This document shows, piece after piece, positions 15,635 to 22,703 of a stretch of 48,054 bases of DNA. The translations under genes and the position numbers were made by a program. The notes beneath the pieces were generated by a model that saw only the letters and a program-made list of their open reading frames with translations, did no database searches and was not told where the DNA came from. This DNA comes from Novosphingobium subterraneum (GTDB taxonomy: Bacteria; Pseudomonadota; Alphaproteobacteria; Sphingomonadales; Sphingomonadaceae), in assembly GCF_000807925.1 (NCBI RefSeq), contig NZ_JRVC01000031.1:1-48054 (forward strand), written 5' to 3'. How positions within the stretch are numbered: the stretch's first letter is position 1; each line of letters begins with the position of its first letter.

Positions 15635-16570
15635 TCAACCTGCAAATGGAACGTTTGGCACGCCAGCGGCAGGAGGATCAAGAATTTCGAAAAGCCCGCC
15701 GGCCAAAGGCTGCTGCGCGAACTGGTCGGCGCCATACCCCTGTGAGCCGGTGATCAGGAACAGCCGCGAATAGTCTGTGCCGCCAAAGGCTGGGCGAAGG
15801 CCGCGCCTTACCGGCAGGCGGCGCTCTTCCAGGAGCGTGCCGTCCGGAGCAAACCGGCGCAGCATCCGGCTTTCGTAAAACGCCATCCAGATGCAACCCT
15901 CGACGTCCACCGCCATCCCGTCAGGATAACCGTCGTCCGGCTTGAAACGGAGAAAGTCGCGCCGGTTCGAGAGGTTGCCGTCAGCATCGACGTCATAGGC
16001 CCAACTCACCAAAGGCATCGAGTCGTTGACGTAGGCGGTCCTGCCGTCGGGGCTGAAGGCCGGACCGTTGGCCGTCACTATGTTCTGCTCTTGCGACGAC
16101 ACGGTTCCGTCCGCGTCCAGGCGGTAAAGCTCGCCCGTATTGCGCGCGTCGAGATTGCCGAGCGTGCTCTCCTTGTCCTCGGCCGTGGTGCTTTCGTCCC
16201 ACTGGCTGCAATCGCACGAACCTGACCAGTAGCGACCGCTACGATCGACCACGCCATCGTTCAACCTGGCGATGCGCGGATCGGCAATCGGGTGGACGAG
16301 CGGATGGTAGGTTCCCGCTTGGGGATCGATATGCACGAACCCGTCGGCCGAAGAGGCAATGAACCCACCCGACGATCTGGGCGCTAATGCACTGACCCAT
16401 TTGGGGGGAACCCAGGTGCCCTTGCTGCCGGTCTCGATATTGAACCAGTTCACGCTGGGCGCTTCTATGTCGACCCAGTAGATGCAGCCATCGCGGTCAT
16501 CCCAGATCGTACCTTCGCCGAGGATAGCCTTGGCGTCCCAGAGGCAGCGCCACCGTTCACCTTCCATCAT
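15635..16570 (-). CDS. SMP-30/gluconolactonase family lactonase
   Basis: This 311-residue six-bladed propeller has the SMP-30 signature: LGEGTIWD (metal ligand Glu near 19), LNDGVVDRSGRYWSG, TANGPAFSPDGRTAYVND (ligand Asn) and DGYPDGMAVD (ligand Asp). Members hydrolyse sugar or other lactones with a divalent metal. Both Baeyer-Villiger steps proposed for this cluster make lactones, so this enzyme is a good candidate to open one, although in the cam pathway ring opening is described as largely spontaneous. Operator site 5 lies 64 bases upstream. First gene of a likely pair with TetR regulator 1. Confidence 0.9.
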   Translation of the reverse strand: MMEGERWRCLWDAKAILGEGTIWDDRDGCIYWVDIEAPSVNWFNIETGSKGTWVPPKWVSALAPRSSGGFIASSADGFVHIDPQAGTYHPLVHPIADPRIARLNDGVVDRSGRYWSGSCDCSQWDESTTAEDKESTLGNLDARNTGELYRLDADGTVSSQEQNIVTANGPAFSPDGRTAYVNDSMPLVSWAYDVDADGNLSNRRDFLRFKPDDGYPDGMAVDVEGCIWMAFYESRMLRRFAPDGTLLEERRLPVRRGLRPAFGGTDYSRLFLITGSQGYGADQFAQQPLAGGLFEILDPPAAGVPNVPFAG

Positions 16571-16633
16571 CTCATCGTCCTGTCCCGAAATGTCGAACCC
16601 TGGTCTAAGTGTTCGACTCCTTATAGCGCCAGC

Positions 16634-16647
16634 CTAATTAAAATTAG
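16634..16647. promoter_or_regulatory. Operator site 5 (CTAAT-N4-ATTAG), perfect core
   Basis: CTAAT-TAAA-ATTAG is an exact copy of the core, 64 bases upstream of the SMP-30 start and between that gene and the stop of crotonase 2. If TetR regulator 1 is in the SMP-30 transcript, this site would also give it autoregulation. Confidence 0.7.
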
Positions 16648-16673
16648 TCTGTCTCGACAACTCTTTTGTAACC

Positions 16674-17513
16674 TCAGCCCTGTTCAGCGGCGCGAACCTG
16701 ATGGCGGCGGAAGATTTCCTGCGAGCTTTCGCCTGCGTAATCCTTGACCACGGCCTTCAGGTCCTCGGTCTTGAGGCGGTTCCTGATCCTTGAAACCTCG
16801 GGTTCGAGGTGGAGAAGCGCGTCGCTTTCCGCAACTGCGGAGAGGGCTGCATGGAAGCCCGCTGCTTCCATGGCCCGGTTGATCGAGCGCTTTTTCATGG
16901 TGAGAACCGCAGGTGGCACGAGTTTCATGCGCTGGGCCAGGCTTTCGCAGCACGCGATGAGTTCCGACGCGGGCACGGCGCAATTCGCCCAGCCCCATTC
17001 GGCCGCTGTACGCCCGTCGATGCGGTTGCCCGGAAGGAACGCGAATTCCTTGGCTCTTCGTGAACCGACATGGCTGGTCCAGGCGGGGGCGATGAAGCCG
17101 CCTCCGATTGGAATGGTAGGCTCGCTGATCACCGCATCGTCGGCGACCACCAGGATGTCTGCAAACGAAGCAAGTTGTGCCCCAACGCCAATGCAATAGC
17201 CGTGCACCGCAACGATAATGGGCTTGGGGTGCCGCCAGAGGTCGAGCCAGCGTTCGACATATGAGGAAAGCCTCATCACATCGCTCGTAGGGCCGCTCGT
17301 CGCGCTGTATTGGCCAAGGTCCATGCCAGAGCTGAAGCCACGGCCATTTCCGCGGATACCAAGAACCGGAGCGCCATTTGTCTGCCGATCCTTGACCAGC
17401 GCAGTGAATCGCTCGAGCACTGCCGCCGAAAAGGCGTTTGCGGCCTTAGGGCGATTGAAGACGATCCAGTCTATCGCCTCGCCTTCCTCGAGGACAACTC
17501 CATCCATGTCCAT
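16674..17513 (-). CDS. Enoyl-CoA hydratase/isomerase (crotonase) family protein 2
   Basis: This 279-residue protein starts at the ATG at 17513, which has AGGAG six bases before it; upstream codons lack one. Crotonase features are GNGRGFSSGMDLGQYS, the oxyanion block VHGYCIGVGAQLASFADI and AKEFAFLPGNRI, where the Glu matches the second catalytic glutamate of enoyl-CoA hydratase. The first glutamate position is unclear (SEPTIPIGGG). It differs strongly from crotonase 1, so the two probably act at different steps. Crotonases also include 6-oxocamphor hydrolase, which cleaves a diketone ring, so a direct ring-opening role is an alternative. Divergent from the acyl-CoA synthetase. Confidence 0.88.
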   Translation of the reverse strand: MDMDGVVLEEGEAIDWIVFNRPKAANAFSAAVLERFTALVKDRQTNGAPVLGIRGNGRGFSSGMDLGQYSATSGPTSDVMRLSSYVERWLDLWRHPKPIIVAVHGYCIGVGAQLASFADILVVADDAVISEPTIPIGGGFIAPAWTSHVGSRRAKEFAFLPGNRIDGRTAAEWGWANCAVPASELIACCESLAQRMKLVPPAVLTMKKRSINRAMEAAGFHAALSAVAESDALLHLEPEVSRIRNRLKTEDLKAVVKDYAGESSQEIFRRHQVRAAEQG

Positions 17514-17627
17514 CGTCATCTCCTGTCCGGACACCGGTCCGGGTCGCCGTGCCGGCAATGGCCCGTGAGCCATTGGCGCCACGCTCCGAACTTCTGTTTC
17601 ATCTCATCGGCCTCACCTGTTTACACG

Positions 17628-17635
17628 TGGCTTAA
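17628..17635 (+). promoter_or_regulatory. TGGCTTAA motif, copy near acyl-CoA synthetase
   Basis: The octamer TGGCTTAA lies in the divergent promoter region of crotonase 2 and the acyl-CoA synthetase, 12 bases from operator site 6. The same octamer occurs twice in the TetR 2/monooxygenase promoter region at 21.3-21.5 kb, suggesting shared control by TetR regulator 2. The dyad here is weak. Confidence 0.35.
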
Positions 17636-17647
17636 ATTAGGGCAAAC

Positions 17648-17661
17648 CTAAATCGTATTAG
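17648..17661. promoter_or_regulatory. Operator site 6 (one mismatch)
   Basis: CTAAA-TCGT-ATTAG matches the core with one mismatch. It lies between the divergent crotonase 2 and acyl-CoA synthetase genes, 98 bases before the chosen synthetase start. Confidence 0.5.
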
Positions 17662-17759
17662 ACAGAATTCTTTGCGACGAGGCCAGCATTCGTGCCTTGA
17701 TGGGCATTTTGCGCTCTACCGGCTGGTTGCCGGAAGGCGCATCGGGAGAGACGACTGAC

Positions 17760-19454
17760 ATGTTTGCGATGAGTGCAGATGACCGGAGGCACGCGATTGC
17801 CGCTCGCCATCCTGCCTGGGTCTGGAGCAGCCTCCACGGCTATCTCGATTGGAGCACGAACGATTTCGGCGAACGTCCGCTGGTCATCACTGACAACGAC
17901 GTGCTCACCTACTCCGACGTTGCCCGCCAGTCTGTTGCGCTTGCCGCCGGTCTGCAGGCGCGAGGCATCACCAAGGGCGAAAGGGTTGGCCTGATCATGG
18001 CCAACGATCCCCTGACAGTCCCGCTGTTGTTCGCCATCTGGCGGGCCGGTGCTATCGCGGTGCCGCTGAATACTCTCTACAGACCGGATGAGATCAGGTT
18101 CGCGCTGGCCGAAGCCGGTTGTGCGTTGCTCATCGCCATGGACAGGTTCGGCTCGCGCAATTTGGAGCAGGAGCTCGACGAAACTATCCCCGGTTGGCAG
18201 TCTGGCACGTGCGCTGAGTTGCCTGAACTGCGTGGCGGGCTGATCTTCGACCGCGCTGTTCCTGAGCATCTGGTCCAGCAACTGTCGGTCCCGGCCCCTT
18301 CCGGCGTGCGTAGCGGGGATATCGCGGGAGACGACACCGCGCTCATCCTGTTCACTTCGGGCACCACCGGCTCTCCGAAAGGGGTCGAGATCACCCACGA
18401 CAACCTTCTACGGGCGATGTACGCCGGCGCCTATCATCAGGCGTTCGAGGATGGCCGCCGCGCCGTCTTCTCGCTTCCCCTCTACCATGGTTTCGGTCTC
18501 GTCGTCGGCCTGCTTTCGGGCATGGTTGCGGGCGGCGCGATCATTCCATTGCTGCGGTTCGATCCGCACCAGATCCTCGATGCCACGCAACGCCATCGCG
18601 CCACCTACCTGATGGGCGTGCCCACAATGACAATCGCTCTGCTCGAGCAGGCCAAGCGACAAGCTTACGATCTGTCTTCCCTCAACGCGATTCACAGCGC
18701 TGCAGCGCCCACGCCGAGCTGGGTGTGGGAGGATATCCGCGCCACTTTCGGATGCGATGAGATCATCACCAGCTATGGCCAGACCGAAGTCACCGCGACC
18801 GTGATCTGTACCGCGCCCGGAGATTCGATCGAGATAGTATCGGAGACGCAAGGTCGCATCGTCGAGGCCGGGATTGCAGGCATGGCCGATCAGGACGGCC
18901 GGATCGCACAGTTCAAGACGATCGATCCGGAAACCGGGGCAGACCTGCCTTGGGGCACGCCCGGCGAGCTGTGCTGCCGAAGCCCGATGAACAGCAAGGG
19001 CTACTTCCGCCGACCCGAGGCGACCGCATCACTCTTCCTCGACGGAGGCTGGATCAGAATGGGGGACCTCGGTCAGTTCCGTCCGGACGGAAACCTGTTC
19101 CTGACCGGGCGCACCAAGGAACTCTACAAGAGCAAGGGCGAGCTCGTCTCGCCCAAGGAACTCGAACAGATCCTCACCGCCAATCCTGCGGTCTCGCAAG
19201 CCTTCTTCATTGGCATGCCCGACAACCAGTTCGGCGAATGCGGCTGCGCCTGGGTCGTGCGTGCAGAAGGCAGCGCGATCACCGTCGAGGACGTCATGGC
19301 CTACCTTCGCGAACGTATTCCCGCTTTCAAGATGCCACGCGACGTCTGGTTCACGACAGACGAGGCGCTGCCCAAGACCGGGACCGGCAAGGTACAGAAG
19401 GCGGAACTGCGCAAGATCGCGCTGGAGATGCTCGCCGAACAGAAGGCGGTCTGA
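17760..19454 (+). CDS. Acyl-CoA synthetase (AMP-binding), candidate for cyclopentenylacetate activation
   Basis: The chosen start (17760) has GGGAGAG nine bases upstream and gives 564 residues; a TTG at 17697 would add 21. It is an ANL-superfamily ligase: P-loop LILFTSGTTGSPKGVEITH (about 195-213), SYGQTEVTATV, GWIRMGDLG and the C-terminal lysine block PKTGTGKVQKAEL. Such enzymes make acyl-AMP, then acyl-CoA. In camphor breakdown the free acid from the first ring cleavage is converted to a CoA ester before OTEMO acts, so this gene fits that step. Fatty acid or other carboxylate substrates remain possible. RibBX follows 46 bases later on the same strand. Confidence 0.9.
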   Translation: MFAMSADDRRHAIAARHPAWVWSSLHGYLDWSTNDFGERPLVITDNDVLTYSDVARQSVALAAGLQARGITKGERVGLIMANDPLTVPLLFAIWRAGAIAVPLNTLYRPDEIRFALAEAGCALLIAMDRFGSRNLEQELDETIPGWQSGTCAELPELRGGLIFDRAVPEHLVQQLSVPAPSGVRSGDIAGDDTALILFTSGTTGSPKGVEITHDNLLRAMYAGAYHQAFEDGRRAVFSLPLYHGFGLVVGLLSGMVAGGAIIPLLRFDPHQILDATQRHRATYLMGVPTMTIALLEQAKRQAYDLSSLNAIHSAAAPTPSWVWEDIRATFGCDEIITSYGQTEVTATVICTAPGDSIEIVSETQGRIVEAGIAGMADQDGRIAQFKTIDPETGADLPWGTPGELCCRSPMNSKGYFRRPEATASLFLDGGWIRMGDLGQFRPDGNLFLTGRTKELYKSKGELVSPKELEQILTANPAVSQAFFIGMPDNQFGECGCAWVVRAEGSAITVEDVMAYLRERIPAFKMPRDVWFTTDEALPKTGTGKVQKAELRKIALEMLAEQKAV

Positions 19455-19500
19455 GGATGCGATGCAATCCGGCTGCACGAGAATCGAAGGAATGCCCGCA

Positions 19501-20646
19501 ATGATCGAGGCCGAAATCTCCCCTATCGAGGATATCATCCGCGAAGCCGTGGAAGGCCGCCCGTTCATCCTCGTCGATGCCGACGACCGCGAGAACGAAG
19601 GTGACATCATCATCCCGGCGCAGTTTGCAACGCCGGCGCAGATCAGCTTCATGGCCTGTCACGCCCGCGGGCTGATCTGCCTTGCCATCACGCAGGAACG
19701 CTCGGCGGAGTTGAAACTGAGGCCGATGGCCCCGCGCAATCAGTCCGGTTACGGCACGGCGTTCACCGTGTCGATCGAAGCGAAGGAAGGGGTCACCACC
19801 GGAATTTCTGCGCACGACCGGGCGCGAACCATCGCCGTCGCTGTCGATCCCACCAAAGGTTCAGACGACTTGGTCACACCTGGCCACGTGTTCCCACTGA
19901 CAGCTCGCGATGGCGGAGTGCTGGTCAGGGCAGGGCACACCGAGGCGGCGGTCGACATATCCCGTCTCGCCGGGCTTACGCCCGCCGGCGTGATCTGCGA
20001 GATCATGAATGACGACGGCACCATGTCACGCCTGCCGGACCTGAGGGTCTTTGCCGCAAGGCACGGGCTCAAGATCGGTACGATCGCTGATCTTATCGCC
20101 TATCGTCGCTCGTCCGAGCAACTGGTCGAGAAAATGGCATCCGCGCCTTTCCAGAGCCACTTCTGCCCCTCTCCCATGACGGTTCATGTCTATCGCAACA
20201 AGATCGACGGGGGCGAACACGTTGCTTTGGTCAAGGGTGAGATCCGGCCCGACGAGGACACGCTTGTCCGCGTGCATCAGGTCGATCTCACGACCGACGT
20301 ACTTGGCTGGAACACCGCGGCGCCCGATTACCTGCGGCGGGCCCTCCGTTTCATTTCGGATCATTCCGGTCCGGGCGCGCTCGTGCTGGTGCGCGATCCG
20401 GATCCGGAGTCGATCTCCCGTCGCGTAGCGGGGGGGCGGCGCGAGTACCACGAGAAGAACGCGAACCGCGATTACGGGATCGGCGCGCAGATCCTGATCG
20501 ACCTCGGCGTTCAGCAGATGACCTTGCTGACATCAAGCAAGGCCAAGCTTGCCGCGCTGCAAGGTTTCGGCCTGACGATCAACGGGCGAACCGAATTGCG
20601 CGAGAACCGCCCCGATTCACCGCTCAGGATCCTGCCGGATTTCTGA
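19501..20646 (+). CDS. ribB: RibBX-type protein: DHBP synthase with degenerate GTP cyclohydrolase II domain
   Basis: The ATG at 19501 gives 381 residues. About 1-205 is 3,4-dihydroxy-2-butanone-4-phosphate synthase, with acidic active-site block DADDRENEGD, the ARGLICLAIT segment and EGVTTGISAHDRARTI; it makes the four-carbon precursor of riboflavin from ribulose 5-phosphate. The second domain has the outline of RibA (VRVHQVDLTTDVLG, DYGIGAQILIDLGVQ), but the three zinc cysteines of GTP cyclohydrolase II are gone: the SEC and RCDC positions read QVD and NTAA. It therefore probably lacks cyclohydrolase activity. Located between the acyl-CoA synthetase and TetR 2, it may raise flavin supply for the cluster's flavin enzymes. 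Confidence 0.88.
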   Translation: MIEAEISPIEDIIREAVEGRPFILVDADDRENEGDIIIPAQFATPAQISFMACHARGLICLAITQERSAELKLRPMAPRNQSGYGTAFTVSIEAKEGVTTGISAHDRARTIAVAVDPTKGSDDLVTPGHVFPLTARDGGVLVRAGHTEAAVDISRLAGLTPAGVICEIMNDDGTMSRLPDLRVFAARHGLKIGTIADLIAYRRSSEQLVEKMASAPFQSHFCPSPMTVHVYRNKIDGGEHVALVKGEIRPDEDTLVRVHQVDLTTDVLGWNTAAPDYLRRALRFISDHSGPGALVLVRDPDPESISRRVAGGRREYHEKNANRDYGIGAQILIDLGVQQMTLLTSSKAKLAALQGFGLTINGRTELRENRPDSPLRILPDF

Positions 20647-20655
20647 GCCGGATCT

Positions 20656-21333
20656 TCAGGCGGCGATTTCTGTGCCGACCCGCACCGGCGCAGCGAATGC
20701 GGCAACGATCTGGCCGATGGTGTCTTCCACGGCATCCTCGAAGCGCTCCTCCTGGCTGTCGCTGTCACGGGTGTGGATGACGAGAATGTTGAGGAACATG
20801 AAGCACGCCGTGATAAGGCGGCGCTGCGCTGCTGCTTCGCTCAGATAGTCGAGGCACGCGCGTAGCAGGGCCAGCGTCCGCGCGAGCTGAGGGGCGACGT
20901 GATCGCCGAACTGCCCGAACTGCTGCGCCTGATAACGCTGAAGATAGGCCGTCAGGAACGCGGCATACGAATGGTCGCCAAACGCGTCGATCAGCTGGAT
21001 CTGTGGCAGGAAGATCACTTCGACGATGGTGCGCAGGTCGTTCAGCTTGCCTTCCGCTTCCGCCTTGGCAAGCATCAGGCCGCGCATCTCTTCCATCTGG
21101 TTCATTCGGTAATCGAACACTGCCTGCACCAGCGAATCACGCGAGCCGAAGTGATATTGCACCGCGTGGTGGTTGCGCTGGCCGGCCTGCGAAGCGATCT
21201 CCCGCAGGGACGCTCCTTCTATTCCATCACGAGCAAACAGGACCTCCGCCGCCAGAATGAGGGCCACTTTAGGCCCCTGATTCAGGATCGAACTCGTCGG
21301 AGCGGACGGCCGCAAGGCAGGTTTCGTAGGCAT
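20656..21333 (-). CDS. TetR family regulator 2
   Basis: This 225-residue regulator has a TetR DNA-binding domain (about residues 20-70, AEVLFARDGIEGASLREIAS then HHAVQYHFGSRDSLVQAVFDYR) and a long helical ligand domain. It diverges from the luciferase-like monooxygenase gene across a 168-base region holding two TGGCTTAA motifs, one in a near-perfect 18-base dyad, which are the likely operators. It differs from TetR 1 in sequence and in length, so the cluster seems to have two separate regulatory inputs. It converges with ribBX, with only 9 bases between stops. Confidence 0.88.
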   Translation of the reverse strand: MPTKPALRPSAPTSSILNQGPKVALILAAEVLFARDGIEGASLREIASQAGQRNHHAVQYHFGSRDSLVQAVFDYRMNQMEEMRGLMLAKAEAEGKLNDLRTIVEVIFLPQIQLIDAFGDHSYAAFLTAYLQRYQAQQFGQFGDHVAPQLARTLALLRACLDYLSEAAAQRRLITACFMFLNILVIHTRDSDSQEERFEDAVEDTIGQIVAAFAAPVRVGTEIAA

Positions 21334-21351
21334 TTAAGCCATTTGGGCTAA
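21334..21351. promoter_or_regulatory. TGGCTTAA motif copy at TetR 2 start
   Basis: The minus strand reads TTAGCCCAAATGGCTTAA directly upstream of the TetR 2 start codon, an 18-base imperfect dyad (6 of 9 positions pair) ending in the shared octamer. A site this close to the start would allow autorepression. Confidence 0.4.
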
Positions 21352-21468
21352 TCCGCCAGTTTCGTCAAGAAACCAGGCATTTCGCATGCGGCCAGAGCAC
21401 GCCGGCATCAGCTTCGAGATGAATTTTCCGGATTGACGAACCCTGCACCTATGGGCATGTAACCCACA

Positions 21469-21486
21469 TGGCTTAATTTTAAGACA
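21469..21486. promoter_or_regulatory. Near-perfect 18-base dyad upstream of the luciferase-like monooxygenase
   Basis: TGGCTTAATTTTAAGACA pairs at 7 of 9 positions and lies 15 bases before the monooxygenase ATG at 21502. It contains the octamer also seen at 21334 and 17628. It would be the main operator of TetR regulator 2. Confidence 0.55.
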
Positions 21487-21501
21487 CATGGGAGAGATGA
21501 C

Positions 21502-22626
21502 ATGGCGATGGACACCGGTTTGATTTTTCACCCCTACATGCGTCCCGGTCGCACCGCCCGGCAGACGTTCGAATGGGGCGTTCAGAGTGCGGTCCACTGC
21601 GACAAGATCGGCTTCAGCTCGATGATGATCTCGGAGCATGCGTCGCAGATCTGGGAGAACATCCCGAACCCCGAGCTGATCATGGCGGCTGCTGCCCTGC
21701 AGACGAACAACATCAAGTTTGCTCCGATGGCGCACATCCTCCCGCACCAGCACCCGGCGAAGCTCGCCATGATGGTCGGCTGGCTCTCGCAGATCCTTGA
21801 AGGGCGTTATTTCATGGGCATCGGCGCGGGCGCTTATCCGCTCGCCTCCTATATCCATGGCATCAAGAACGGTCAGGACACCGCGTTCCTCAACGAAATG
21901 GTCCGTGAATCGCTTTTCATCATGGAGAAGATCTGGAAGCGCGAACCGTTCTTCTACGAAGGCAAGTTCTGGAGCGCCGGCTTCCCCGAGGAAGAGCCTG
22001 CGCAGACCGAGGAAGATGAGCAGCACATGCTCGCGAACTACGCTCCTTATGGTGGCAGCTTCCCCGAATTCGCCGTCACCGGTTTCAGCTACAATTCGCC
22101 ATCGATGAAGCTTGCGGGTGAGCGCAACTTCAAGCCGGTGTCGATCTTTTCTGGTATCGATGCGCTCAAGAAGCACTGGGAAACCTACTCGGAAGCCAAC
22201 ATCAAGGCCGGGTTCACGCCCGACCGTCAGCGCCATGCCGTTTCGCAGACCGTTTTCTGTGCTGACACCGATGCCGAGGCCAAGCGTCTCGTGATGGAAG
22301 GGCCGATCGGCTACTGCTTCGAGCGCTACCTGATCCCGATCTGGCGCCGGTTCGGCATGATGGATGGCTTTGCCAAGGATGCGGGTATCGATCCCCTCAA
22401 GGCCGACCTCGAGTTCCTCGTCGACAACGTGTTCGTGGTCGGATCGCCGGATACCATCGTCGACAAGCTCAACACCCTGTTTGCCAAGTGCGGCGGCTGG
22501 GGCACGCTCCAGGTGGAAGCGCACGACTACTACGACGACCCCTCGCCGTGGTTCAACTCGCTCGAGTTGCTCGCGAAGGAAGTGGCGCCGCGCGTCAAGC
22601 TGCCTGAAGCGCTCGCTGCAGCCTGA
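21502..22626 (+). CDS. Luciferase-like FMN-dependent monooxygenase, diketocamphane monooxygenase-like
   Basis: This 374-residue protein is a bacterial luciferase-family (TIM barrel) flavin monooxygenase. From memory it closely follows the type II Baeyer-Villiger enzymes 2,5-/3,6-diketocamphane monooxygenase of P. putida: shared blocks include FAPMAHILPHQHPAKLA, GWLSQILEGRYFMGI, MEKIWKREPFF and KAGFTPDRQR. Those enzymes use FMNH2 from a separate reductase to turn a diketone into a lactone. The flavin reductase at 14454 is the natural donor. The gene is preceded by a dyad attributed to TetR 2 and by GGGAGAG as ribosome site. Activity on camphor diketones is an inference from likeness. Confidence 0.9.
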   Translation: MAMDTGLIFHPYMRPGRTARQTFEWGVQSAVHCDKIGFSSMMISEHASQIWENIPNPELIMAAAALQTNNIKFAPMAHILPHQHPAKLAMMVGWLSQILEGRYFMGIGAGAYPLASYIHGIKNGQDTAFLNEMVRESLFIMEKIWKREPFFYEGKFWSAGFPEEEPAQTEEDEQHMLANYAPYGGSFPEFAVTGFSYNSPSMKLAGERNFKPVSIFSGIDALKKHWETYSEANIKAGFTPDRQRHAVSQTVFCADTDAEAKRLVMEGPIGYCFERYLIPIWRRFGMMDGFAKDAGIDPLKADLEFLVDNVFVVGSPDTIVDKLNTLFAKCGGWGTLQVEAHDYYDDPSPWFNSLELLAKEVAPRVKLPEALAAA

Positions 22627-22639
22627 AACCAAAAGTGCT

Positions 22640-22668
22640 TGGTGCCGGCGCGCTCGCGACCGGCACCA
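22640..22668. terminator. Intercistronic hairpin
   Basis: TGGTGCCGG (22640-22648) pairs perfectly with CCGGCACCA (22660-22668) around an 11-base loop, in the 77-base gap between the monooxygenase and receptor genes. It could be an attenuator or stabilise the upstream mRNA, giving unequal expression of the two genes. No T-run of note. Confidence 0.6.
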
Positions 22669-22703
22669 GATTTCCAACGAGAATATAGACGGGAGAAGGG
22701 ACA

